Part shown: one piece after another, positions 8,736 to 16,365 of the stretch
Layout: every line of letters starts with the position of its first letter
Position numbering within the stretch: the stretch's first letter is position 1
Position numbers and translations under genes: made by a program
Assembly (NCBI GenBank): GCA_026931325.1
Contig: JAIXLO010000126.1
Span: 83,617 to 147,616, forward strand
From: Chitinophagales bacterium
GTDB lineage: Bacteria; Bacteroidota; Bacteroidia; Chitinophagales; Chitinophagaceae
DNA: 64,000 bases
Direction: 5' to 3'
The notes under the pieces: model-generated
Databases searched by the model: none
What the model was told of the DNA's origin: nothing
What the model saw: the letters and a program-made list of their open reading frames with translations, nothing else

Positions 8736-9716
8736 CTAAAACATTGCATCTATCAAATTATCTAAACTAATATTGCTAAAATGTTTTTCTATATCAAATT
8801 TTGATAAAGCAGTTCTTATAGCACTTTCTTCATGCTTAATATTCTGTAATGCTTCTTCAATTTCATCAATTCCTTTTTCAGAAAAAAAGTCACCAAATAT
8901 TTTTACATTTTCAATAAATCCATTCTTAGTTTCTAAATTCATTTCAAGTAAACCACCTTTTGTTCTTATAGCTTTTTTAAAACTATAGTCAGGTGATTTT
9001 CCATAATTCCAATCATAGGTTGTATATTTTTCATCTCTTAATTGCTTAATAATTTTTTTGTCTTCTTCTGTAAATGTATATAGTTTACTATCTGGATAAA
9101 TAGCAATTACATAATCCATTAATTTTTTTGTAAACTCTTCTATATTTAATGGACTTTTTAAATGTTCTGAAATATTTGTAACTCTTTTTGGTACTGATTT
9201 TACTGCTTTATCTTGATATTTAACAGGATTAATTCTTAATGCTTCACTTACATTTCTCATTTCAGATGCAAATAAAATAGTGCCGTGATGTAAAATCCTA
9301 TTTCTGTAAATATGAGCAGCATTACCAGAAAATTTTTTTCCATCAATCATCAAATCGTTTTTTCCTTCAAAACGTGCATCTATACCTAAGCTTTGAATCA
9401 CATCTACTATTGGTTGTGTAAATTTTTTAAAATCGGTAAGGTTAGAATCGTTTCCAGTTTTTACAAACGAAAAATTCAAATTTCCTAAATCATGATATAC
9501 TGCACCGCCACCAGAAATTCTTCTTACAACAGCAATATTATTAGCTTTTACATAATCATAATTTATTTCTGAAAGTGTATTTTGATATTTACCAACAATA
9601 ATGGCATTATCATTTCTCCAAAGCATAAAACAATCTTCTTTCAAATACTTTAGAATATATTCGTCTGTTGCAATGTTAAAATATGGATCTGTTGATTCGT
9701 GATAAATACAAAGCAT
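8736..9716 (-). CDS. lplA: Lipoate-protein ligase A
   Basis: Attaches free lipoate, through lipoyl-AMP, to E2 subunits of 2-oxoacid dehydrogenases and to GcvH. The N-terminal catalytic domain carries RRISGGGAVYHDLGN (residues 65-79), the Lys region DGKKFSGNA (126-132) and HHGTILF. A C-terminal accessory domain (about 235-326) is present, making it the bidomain E. coli-like LplA of about 330 aa rather than a short LipB/LplA-N form. The IS element lies upstream of its start, beginning 64 bp away, so its promoter region could be affected. Confidence 0.93.
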   Translation of the reverse strand: MLCIYHESTDPYFNIATDEYILKYLKEDCFMLWRNDNAIIVGKYQNTLSEINYDYVKANNIAVVRRISGGGAVYHDLGNLNFSFVKTGNDSNLTDFKKFTQPIVDVIQSLGIDARFEGKNDLMIDGKKFSGNAAHIYRNRILHHGTILFASEMRNVSEALRINPVKYQDKAVKSVPKRVTNISEHLKSPLNIEEFTKKLMDYVIAIYPDSKLYTFTEEDKKIIKQLRDEKYTTYDWNYGKSPDYSFKKAIRTKGGLLEMNLETKNGFIENVKIFGDFFSEKGIDEIEEALQNIKHEESAIRTALSKFDIEKHFSNISLDNLIDAMF

Positions 9717-9771
9717 AATATATTTTTTTGAAGGGCAAATGTAAGCTGATAAAAATTCTTTTTATAAATTA

Positions 9772-9780
9772 GAGATTAAT
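9772..9780. repeat. Left copy of IS target-site duplication
   Basis: GAGATTAAT directly abuts the left inverted repeat and recurs right after the right inverted repeat. The three following bases CAT also recur, so the duplication could be read as up to 12 bp; 9 bp is the reading that keeps the inverted repeats symmetric. Confidence 0.8.
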
Positions 9781-9802
9781 CATTATTGTCCGACAAAAAA
9801 AT

Positions 9803-9835
9803 AAAAGGGTAGCATTTCTGTTACCCTTTTTGTTG
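9803..9835 (+). terminator. Terminator-like hairpin inside the IS, before the transposase
   Basis: AAAAGGGTA (9803-9811) pairs with TACCCTTTT (9822-9830) around a 10-nt loop, followed by a T-rich tract. It lies 31 bp before the transposase ATG, so it could stop outside transcription from entering the gene or sequester the start region. Confidence 0.55.
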
Positions 9836-9861
9836 TTTTGAAGTTACTACGCTTTAAAACT

Positions 9862-11064
9862 ATGAATCAAAGTAACAATTATTTCGGACAGCATTTATTT
9901 TCTCAGTTAATTTCTTTGTGCAACAAGTCTATTTTAAGCCCAGTAATAGCAAAGTGCAAAGCCAATCATTACTACAAACACTTAAAGACTTACGAACATT
10001 TTGTAGCAATGCTCTATTGTGTGGTTACAGGTAGCACTTCACTTCGTGAGATTGAAGCTGGGCTTGGCATTGCCCAAGGCAAGATGAATCATTTAGGTAT
10101 TGATTATGTGCCACCTCGTAGCACTTTAAGCGATGGCAATAAAAATAGACCAGCCGGTGTATTCAAATCTATTTATGAAGCCCTGTATGCTTTATACAAA
10201 CCAAATTTCTCGGACAGCACTTTATCAAAACCCATCTTAGACAAGCTGTTTTTAATGGATGCTACTGTTTTCGGACTCTTTAAAGCCATTCTTAAAACCA
10301 ATGGGAGGCATAGTGATAATGGAAAAAAGAAAGGTGGTATTAAAAAGAATACTGTTTTGCACGGCACCTCATTAATGCCCCACTTTATAGACTTTTCGGC
10401 AGCAGCCGATAATGACCAAAATATTTACAGTAAATTACAGCTACCACAAGGTTCTTATTTGGTGTTTGATAAAGGATACAACAACTACAAACAGTATGCA
10501 AAACTTACAGAGCAAGGTGTTTTTTTTGTTACTCGACAAAAAGAAAATGCTGTGTATGATATTGCCATAGAATGTTTGCACGATAACAGCACTTCATCTA
10601 ATATTTTACAAGAAACCATCATCACACAAACTTATAAAGACGAGTTAAACAACCCACAAACATTGAAGTTGAGGCGTATTGCTTGGTATGATGAAAAGCA
10701 AAATAGAAGCTATGAATTTATTACCAACAACTTTGAATTGGATGCTGAAACGATAGCTTTATTATACAAATACAGATGGAAAATTGAATTGTTTTTTAAG
10801 AAGTTAAAGCAAAACTTTCCCTTGCAATACTTTGTTGGAGACAATCAAAACGCTATTGAGATTCAAATTTGGATGGCTTTAATAGCACTACTATTACTAT
10901 CAGTGATACACCAAAACAATAAAACCAAGATGGCTTTTAGTGTGTTTGTAACAATCTTTAAACTGCACTTGTTCAACTATATCAGCATCAAGCAACTACT
11001 GACTGAATACAAGAAAAAGAAGCCAGCAAAAACTAATCAAACTACTATGTTCAATTCTTCATAG
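9862..11064 (+). CDS. IS4-family DDE transposase
   Basis: The 400-aa transposase has DDE residues in D133 (LFLMDATVFG), D203 (YLVFDKGYNN) and E309. The last lies in the IS4 YREK signature Y-x2-R-x3-E-x6-K, read as YKYRWKIELFFKKLK. N-terminal text (FGQHLFSQLISLCNK) and the C-terminal basic tail resemble other Bacteroidota IS4 proteins. I chose the ATG at 9862; an in-frame TTG at 9838 lies in the hairpin's T tract and is less likely. No frameshift or stop is seen, so the protein is probably active. Confidence 0.94.
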   Translation: MNQSNNYFGQHLFSQLISLCNKSILSPVIAKCKANHYYKHLKTYEHFVAMLYCVVTGSTSLREIEAGLGIAQGKMNHLGIDYVPPRSTLSDGNKNRPAGVFKSIYEALYALYKPNFSDSTLSKPILDKLFLMDATVFGLFKAILKTNGRHSDNGKKKGGIKKNTVLHGTSLMPHFIDFSAAADNDQNIYSKLQLPQGSYLVFDKGYNNYKQYAKLTEQGVFFVTRQKENAVYDIAIECLHDNSTSSNILQETIITQTYKDELNNPQTLKLRRIAWYDEKQNRSYEFITNNFELDAETIALLYKYRWKIELFFKKLKQNFPLQYFVGDNQNAIEIQIWMALIALLLLSVIHQNNKTKMAFSVFVTIFKLHLFNYISIKQLLTEYKKKKPAKTNQTTMFNSS

Positions 11065-11158
11065 CCCCCTGCTATTGAAAAATAAAAACAAAATACAGCA
11101 ATATCAAGGTGTGTAGCGACACTTATTCAGCAAATCGAACATTTGTCGGACAATAATG

Positions 11159-11167
11159 GAGATTAAT
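11159..11167. repeat. Right copy of IS target-site duplication
   Basis: GAGATTAAT immediately outside the right inverted repeat, identical to 9772-9780. Confidence 0.8.
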
Positions 11168-11211
11168 CATCATCTATCAGAATACTAACAAAATCTTTTA
11201 AGATTAGATTT

Positions 11212-11219
11212 TATATTTG
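11212..11219 (+). promoter_or_regulatory. Probable -7 element of the DUF2911 gene
   Basis: TATATTTG, an exact TAnnTTTG match, 18 bp before the ATG. It lies outside the IS, so the insertion left this element intact but replaced sequence further upstream. Confidence 0.45.
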
Positions 11220-11237
11220 CTCTAAAATTAAGTTATC

Positions 11238-11801
11238 ATGAAACGATTTGTTTTTCTTATCATACTTTTAGTTGCTTGTTCAATAGGGTTTTCTCAATCT
11301 AAGCCAATTACCTTAGATAAAAGCCCAATGGATGTTAGTTATTTTCCTAAAGATTATCCATTATTAAAAATGAATGGTAAAAGTAAAGATTTACCAATTG
11401 CAAGAATTATTTATAGCAGACCACAAAAAAATGGCCGTGAAATTTTTGGTGAACTTATTCAATATAATGAAGTGTGGCGTTTAGGTGCAAACGAAGCAAC
11501 AGAAATTGAGTTTTTTAGAAATGTAAAAATTGATGGTAAAACTTTAGCCAAGGGCCGTTATTCATTATTCTGTATTCCAAAAGAAAATAAATGGACTTTA
11601 ATTTTTAATAAAGACAACTTTGGTTGGGGAAGTTTTAATTATGATGCTAAAAAAGATGCTTTAAGAGTAGATTGTACTATTGAAAAAACACAAGACATTA
11701 CCGATGCTTTAACCATTTATTTTGAGAACACTAATAATGGAGCTAATCTTATAATTATGTGGGATAATGTTAAAGCCTTATTACCTATTAGCTTAAAGTA
11801 A
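11238..11801 (+). CDS. Secreted DUF2911 family protein
   Basis: A 187-aa protein with a signal peptide (MKRFVFLIILLVACSIGFSQS, cleavage near residue 19-20). The mature part carries the features I associate with DUF2911: ARIIYSRPQKNGREIFG, NEVWRLGANEATEIEF and GKTLAKGRYSLFCIP. The family is common in Bacteroidota, is predicted to be exported and has no established function. It stands alone between the IS and a sensor kinase, with its own -7 element. Confidence 0.85.
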   Translation: MKRFVFLIILLVACSIGFSQSKPITLDKSPMDVSYFPKDYPLLKMNGKSKDLPIARIIYSRPQKNGREIFGELIQYNEVWRLGANEATEIEFFRNVKIDGKTLAKGRYSLFCIPKENKWTLIFNKDNFGWGSFNYDAKKDALRVDCTIEKTQDITDALTIYFENTNNGANLIIMWDNVKALLPISLK

Positions 11802-11864
11802 ATATTTGTTTTAGCGTTTTATACTTGTTTATTACCCGAAATATTTAAATTGAATAAATATCGT

Positions 11865-11872
11865 TAGATTTG
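11865..11872 (+). promoter_or_regulatory. Possible -7 element very close to the kinase start
   Basis: TAGATTTG matches TAnnTTTG and ends 5 bp before the ATG of the sensor kinase. If used, the transcript would be leaderless or nearly so. No -33 element was found at normal spacing. Confidence 0.35.
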
Positions 11873-11877
11873 TTTTT

Positions 11878-12930
11878 ATGGTTAGCGATAAAAACCCTTC
11901 ACCAAAACAATTATCAGCTTTTACTGCTTTAATTGTTTCTATACCAGTAGCTATAGCTTTTTTGGTAGTAGAAAAAAAATTATGGATGGGCATTATTGCT
12001 TTTGTACTAATGTTTATTGGAAGTTATTTGCTTATCAGTTATGTTTTGGAAACTTTTATTTTTAGAAAAATAAAACTAATTTATAAATTCATTTATCAAA
12101 CAAAAGCAAGTAAAAGAGAAGAAACTTATTATAAATATATTCTTCCTCGTAAAACAATTAATGAAGTAAAAGAAGATGTAGAAAAATGGGCCGCTCAGCG
12201 TAGTGCAGAAGTTGAACTTCTTAAAAAGACAGAGACTTTTAGAAAAGAATTTTTACAAAATTTATCACATGAATTTAAAACTCCTGTATTTGCTATTCAG
12301 GGCTATGTAGATACTTTATTAAATGGGGCAATTAATGACCCAAATAATAACACAAAATTTTTAGAAAATACTTCAAAGAATATTGATAGATTGGTAGCTC
12401 TATTAGACGACTTAGACGAAATTTCAAAATTAGAAACTAACGAAGAAACACTGCATAAAGAAAATTTTATTATACAGGATTTGATAAAAGAAGTGTATGA
12501 TTTACTTTCTATAAAAATGGAAGAAAAGAATATTAAGCCATCTATTAAAAAAGGGTGTGAGTCTCCTATAAACGTTTTTGCTGATAAAGAAAAAATAAGG
12601 CAGGTAATTAATAATATTGTTTCTAATGCTATAAAATATGGCAAACAAAATGGTTTCATCATTGCAAGTATTTATAATACTGATGATAAAAAAGTTTTAA
12701 TAGAATTTAGTGATGATGGAACAGGAATGGCAGAAGAACATTTACAAAGAATTTTTGAAAGATTTTATAGAACTGATTTTGGTAGAAGTAGAAATAAAGG
12801 AGGAACAGGCTTAGGCTTAGCAATTTGTAAACATATTATTGAAGCTCACAATCAAACTATACATGCAAGAAGTACTTTAAATGTAGGTACAACCATTGGG
12901 TTTACTCTAAGCACAAAAGAAGAAGATTAA
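11878..12930 (+). CDS. Membrane sensor histidine kinase (PhoR-like architecture)
   Basis: The 350-aa protein has two membrane segments near the N-terminus (about residues 14-31 and 36-56) with almost no periplasmic loop, then a linker, HisKA with NLSHEFKTPVFA (H131), and HATPase with NNIVSNAIKYG, DDGTGMAEEH and GGTGLGLAICKHI. The short sensor part suggests detection in the membrane or through a partner protein. No response regulator is adjacent, so it is an orphan here. It converges with the transglycosylase gene, with stops 4 bp apart. Confidence 0.92.
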   Translation: MVSDKNPSPKQLSAFTALIVSIPVAIAFLVVEKKLWMGIIAFVLMFIGSYLLISYVLETFIFRKIKLIYKFIYQTKASKREETYYKYILPRKTINEVKEDVEKWAAQRSAEVELLKKTETFRKEFLQNLSHEFKTPVFAIQGYVDTLLNGAINDPNNNTKFLENTSKNIDRLVALLDDLDEISKLETNEETLHKENFIIQDLIKEVYDLLSIKMEEKNIKPSIKKGCESPINVFADKEKIRQVINNIVSNAIKYGKQNGFIIASIYNTDDKKVLIEFSDDGTGMAEEHLQRIFERFYRTDFGRSRNKGGTGLGLAICKHIIEAHNQTIHARSTLNVGTTIGFTLSTKEED

Positions 12931-12934
12931 TCTT

Positions 12935-14035
12935 TTATTTTGTTGAGGAAGCAACTACATTATCATTCAATAGTACTTTCATACTCTCCATCAATATTTG
13001 ACTTTTCTTAGCTTCAAAAATTGCAGCTTTTTCTTTGGTTAACCTCATGGAATATTTTTTTCCTTCTGATAAGGTTTTATCAAATCTTGGATTCCATTTA
13101 TTAAATAAATCAATATCTAACAATAGGTTGTTAGATACAATGGCAGATAAATATCTTCCTCCAACTTCAATAACAACAGAATTGTTTAATTCTTCCTCTG
13201 TAAGTGCTGGTTGTTTATCATTCATTGCCAAAGAAACTAAGTACTCATTAGTTTCATTAGCAGTCATAGTTGTCCATCCACCAGAACCTTCAAAAAAATA
13301 ATGAGTAGCAATATATTTTTTTACATGATTACGAGTTTCTTTTGGTAAAAAATATTGTAAATCCCAAAAGTTTTTACTATTACTTTTTTTAATAGCTTGT
13401 TTTACTCTTCCCACACCACCATTATAAGCAGCAATTACAAGTAACCAATCTCCAAAAGTATCATACAACTCATTAATTAATTTACAAGCTGCATGGGTGC
13501 TTTTATAAAAATCTTTTCTTTCATCAACATATTTAGTCATTCTTAAACCAAATCTTTTGCCTTCATCTCTCATTAATTGCCAAGGACCTGTAGCACCAGC
13601 AGATGAAATTGTACCTTGGTTTAAATTACTTTCAATAACACTTAAATATTTTAATTCTTTTGGTATTCCATATTGTGGTAAAATTTGATCGTATAAATCA
13701 AAATAAGATTTGCCCCAAGTTTTCATTTTTTCTAACCCTTTACCTTGCTTTGCTACAAATTGCTGCATAAAACCAATAGCTTGTGGATTTAGGGAAACAT
13801 TAATAGACTTTTGCTGGTGAGAATTAATTGTATTTGGAGCTAAATCATTAATTAATGAATACTCTTTTGATATTGTAGTATCATTTAAAAAGTAAAAGCC
13901 TCTGCCTTTAACCTCTTCAGAATCTGCTTGAGTAAAAGAAACAGCCCCAAAGCCTAAAATCAATAAGCCTATTACAACGATAGTTGTTTTTTGTGTATTT
14001 TTTGGGTAACCGATGGTATTAATAAACCACTGCAT
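12935..14035 (-). CDS. Membrane-anchored lytic transglycosylase (MltD-like)
   Basis: Cleaves the glycan strands of peptidoglycan to anhydro-muropeptides. A hydrophobic segment at residues 18-35 gives a signal or anchor. The SLT domain (about 115-230) holds catalytic E135 in SVIESNLNQG, then SAGATGPWQLM and AAYNGGVGRVKQA. The C-terminal part (about 290-345, GGRYLSAIVSNN through NPRFDKTLSEGKKYSM) looks like a degenerate LysM-type repeat. A TACTTTTG -7 element lies 93 bp upstream of the start on the minus strand. Confidence 0.88.
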   Translation of the reverse strand: MQWFINTIGYPKNTQKTTIVVIGLLILGFGAVSFTQADSEEVKGRGFYFLNDTTISKEYSLINDLAPNTINSHQQKSINVSLNPQAIGFMQQFVAKQGKGLEKMKTWGKSYFDLYDQILPQYGIPKELKYLSVIESNLNQGTISSAGATGPWQLMRDEGKRFGLRMTKYVDERKDFYKSTHAACKLINELYDTFGDWLLVIAAYNGGVGRVKQAIKKSNSKNFWDLQYFLPKETRNHVKKYIATHYFFEGSGGWTTMTANETNEYLVSLAMNDKQPALTEEELNNSVVIEVGGRYLSAIVSNNLLLDIDLFNKWNPRFDKTLSEGKKYSMRLTKEKAAIFEAKKSQILMESMKVLLNDNVVASSTK

Positions 14036-14405
14036 AAGCGAACACTCATTTTAAAAATTAAGAAATCGGTTAGTAATTTTTTGAAAAGTTTTATTTTACT
14101 CTTCAAAACTCTATTTAAAAAAGAGTTGCAAAAGTAAAGTTTAAAGCCTAAATATTAGGATTAACAAAAAATCAATCTTAAATATTGATAATAAATAAAA
14201 TATCTATTTTACTTGTTATCAACTAAATATGAGTTCGAAAGACTTTTTGTTAAAATTTTGATAGTTAGTTAAAACTATAAGCATTTATAACAAAAAACAT
14301 AATAAATGCTATTTCTTAAATGCTATAATAAATAACATAAATAATAGCTTTTAATAAGAATATTATTAAAATGAAAACTTTAATTAAGGATGTAAATTTT
14401 GCTAA
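14036..14405. other. 370-bp AT-rich intergenic region
   Basis: No gene is seen. It holds the transglycosylase promoter at its left side and the 3' flank of tatA at its right. A 9-bp perfect inverted repeat, AGCATTTAT (14280-14288) and ATAAATGCT (14302-14310), lies in the middle, with a third half-copy (AAATGCTAT) near 14318. It has no T tract on the minus strand to make it a convincing terminator. Function unknown. Confidence 0.6.
14129..14136 (-). promoter_or_regulatory. Probable -7 element of the transglycosylase gene
   Basis: The minus strand reads TACTTTTG, an exact TAnnTTTG match, giving a leader of about 90 nt before the ATG at 14035. Confidence 0.4.
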
Positions 14406-14630
14406 TTAGTTATTAGAAGTATTAGAAGAAGTTTTGTCTTTTTCGTTTATGCCTTCTTCAATTTCTTTTTTTACATTGTTTTTTGCATCATTAAATTCAC
14501 GAATACCTTTGCCAATTCCACGCATAAACTCAGGAATTTTTTTACCCCCGAAAAGAACTAATATTGCTAAAACAATAATAATCCATTCACTTCCACCAGG
14601 CATTCCTATTAAAAATTTAGGTATATACAT
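14406..14630 (-). CDS. tatA: Twin-arginine translocase subunit TatA
   Basis: A 74-aa protein with one N-terminal membrane helix (about residues 15-34: EWIIIVLAILVLFGGKKIPE), the conserved FGGKKIPE hinge and an amphipathic helix (FMRGIGKGIREFNDAK), followed by a charged tail. This is the normal TatA/E layout; the pore-forming subunit for export of folded proteins. No tatC lies nearby. It is in the same direction as purH but 130 bp apart, so linkage to it is uncertain. Confidence 0.93.
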   Translation of the reverse strand: MYIPKFLIGMPGGSEWIIIVLAILVLFGGKKIPEFMRGIGKGIREFNDAKNNVKKEIEEGINEKDKTSSNTSNN

Positions 14631-14762
14631 TGCTATAATTTAAGAAACACAAAAGGTATATAATACTAAATTAAAAGTTGCAAAAACCTTTGTTTATTTG
14701 AATTATTTTTTAAAATATTAAAATAGTTTGTAATTAAGAAAGCCAAATCAACTAAAAAAACA

Positions 14763-16295
14763 TTAGTGCCTAAAGTGTCTTATACCTGTTATAACCATTG
14801 CAAGGTTGTGTTGTAAGGTATAATCAATACTGTCTTTATCTCTTATACTTCCTCCTGGTTGTATAAAAGCTTCAATGCCTTCAGTGTGTGCAATACTTAC
14901 ACAATCGTTAAAAGGGAAAAATGCATCACTTGCTAAAACTGCACCTTTCAAATTAAAATTAAATTGTTTAGATTTTTTAATAGCATGTCTCAAAGCATCA
15001 ACTCTTGAAGTTTGACCACAACCCTTACCAATTAATTGTTTATTTTTTACCAAAGCAATAGCATTACTTTTTAAGTGTTTGCAAATAATATTGGCAAAAA
15101 TTAAATCTGCTTTTTCTGTTTCTGTTGTACTTCTTCCACCAACTTCTTTCCATTCTGCAAAATTTCCATCATCTATCTGTTGAGATAATTTTCCATTCAA
15201 CAATGACTTTTCTTGAAAATGAATTGCTTGATTTTTGCTTTCATTTTTTAGCAGTTGTAGTAATATTCTATTCTTCTTAGATTTTAAAATTTGCAAAGCC
15301 TCTTCATTAAAAGAAGGAGCAATTAATACTTCAAAAAATAATTCATTAATAGCTGAAGCTGTTGTTACATCAATATTTTCATTAGTTATTAAAATTCCTC
15401 CAAAAGCACTTTCAGGATCTCCTGCAAGTGCAGCGTCCCAACTTTCTTTTACAGTTTTTCTTGATGCAATTCCACAAACATTGGTATGTTTTATAATTGC
15501 AAAAACAGTCTCATTTGTGTTGTTAAACTCATTTATTAATTGAATAGCTGCATCAACATCTACTAAATTATTATAAGAAAGCTCTTTGCCATTTAGTTGT
15601 GTAAATAATTTTGATAAGTCTCCAAAAAATGTTGCTTGTTGATGAGGGTTCTCGCCATAACGCAAAACCTTCTTAAATTCTTCTAAAGAAGAAACTTGAA
15701 ATTGTTTTGTAGGATTAAAATAATTATTAATAGCAATATCATAATTCATTACAACCTCAAATGCTTTGGCAGCAAGAGTTTTACGTTGTTCTAATGTTAT
15801 TTCTCCTCCTTGAGTATTTAAAATGTTTTCTAAAAAAGAATATTCTTCTTTAGCAGCAATTACAGCCACATCTTTAAAATTTTTTGCTGCTGCTCTTATC
15901 ATACTTGGTCCACCAATATCAATTTTTTCAATAATTAAATTTTCATCTTTAGTAGTAGCAACAGTTTCTTCAAAAGGATATAAATCTACAATAACTAAAT
16001 CAATTTCTGGTATAGAAAATTGCTTCATTTCTTGTATATGTTGTGCATCATTTCTTTTAGCAAGAATTCCTCCAAAAACTAAAGGGTGTAAGGTTTTTAC
16101 TCTACCTCCTAAAATAGAAGGATAGTTTGTAATACTTTCAACACTTGTGCAATTAATACCTAAATCTTCTAAAAATTTTTGTGTACCACCAGTGCTATAA
16201 ATTGTTATTCCTAATTGTTGTAATTTTTTTGCAATAGGCTCTAATCCATCTTTATAAAAAACCGATATAAGAGCAGTTTTAATTATTTTATTCAT
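14763..16295 (-). CDS. purH: Bifunctional AICAR formyltransferase / IMP cyclohydrolase
   Basis: Performs the last two steps of IMP synthesis: formylation of AICAR with 10-formyl-THF and ring closure. The 510-aa length is normal. The N-terminal MGS-like cyclohydrolase domain has YSTGGTQKFLEDLG and ILGGRVKTLHP. The C-terminal transformylase domain contains LRYGENPHQ, IKHTNVCGIA, the later LVKNKQLIGKGCGQTSRVDA and the ending DYTLQHNLAMVITGIRHFRH. It is transcribed leftward, 70 bp downstream of comEC. Confidence 0.98.
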   Translation of the reverse strand: MNKIIKTALISVFYKDGLEPIAKKLQQLGITIYSTGGTQKFLEDLGINCTSVESITNYPSILGGRVKTLHPLVFGGILAKRNDAQHIQEMKQFSIPEIDLVIVDLYPFEETVATTKDENLIIEKIDIGGPSMIRAAAKNFKDVAVIAAKEEYSFLENILNTQGGEITLEQRKTLAAKAFEVVMNYDIAINNYFNPTKQFQVSSLEEFKKVLRYGENPHQQATFFGDLSKLFTQLNGKELSYNNLVDVDAAIQLINEFNNTNETVFAIIKHTNVCGIASRKTVKESWDAALAGDPESAFGGILITNENIDVTTASAINELFFEVLIAPSFNEEALQILKSKKNRILLQLLKNESKNQAIHFQEKSLLNGKLSQQIDDGNFAEWKEVGGRSTTETEKADLIFANIICKHLKSNAIALVKNKQLIGKGCGQTSRVDALRHAIKKSKQFNFNLKGAVLASDAFFPFNDCVSIAHTEGIEAFIQPGGSIRDKDSIDYTLQHNLAMVITGIRHFRH

Positions 16296-16365
16296 TATTA
16301 ATTTGTAAATAATTTATATGATGAATATTTTGTTTTAGATGTAACTAAACTATAAGTAAATACAA

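Larger units (their letters stand above)
9781..11158 (+). mobile_element. Intact IS4-family insertion sequence, 1378 bp
   Basis: Terminal inverted repeats are perfect over 17 bp: CATTATTGTCCGACAAA at 9781-9797 and its reverse complement at 11142-11158. The 9-bp direct repeat GAGATTAAT flanks both ends (9772-9780 and 11159-11167). A single transposase gene fills the interior. Base composition inside is less AT-rich than in surrounding genes. The intact repeats, duplication and ORF point to a recent insertion. It sits between lplA and the DUF2911 gene and breaks no reading frame. Confidence 0.92.

Noticed and set aside
9838-9861. Transposase start at TTG
   Set aside because: It would lie at the base of the hairpin's T tract; the ATG at 9862 gives a typical IS4 N-terminus.
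14280-14326. Possible tandem or operator repeat with AAATGCTAT words
   Set aside because: Only one clean inverted pair and a half-copy in very AT-rich DNA; not enough to call an operator or terminator.
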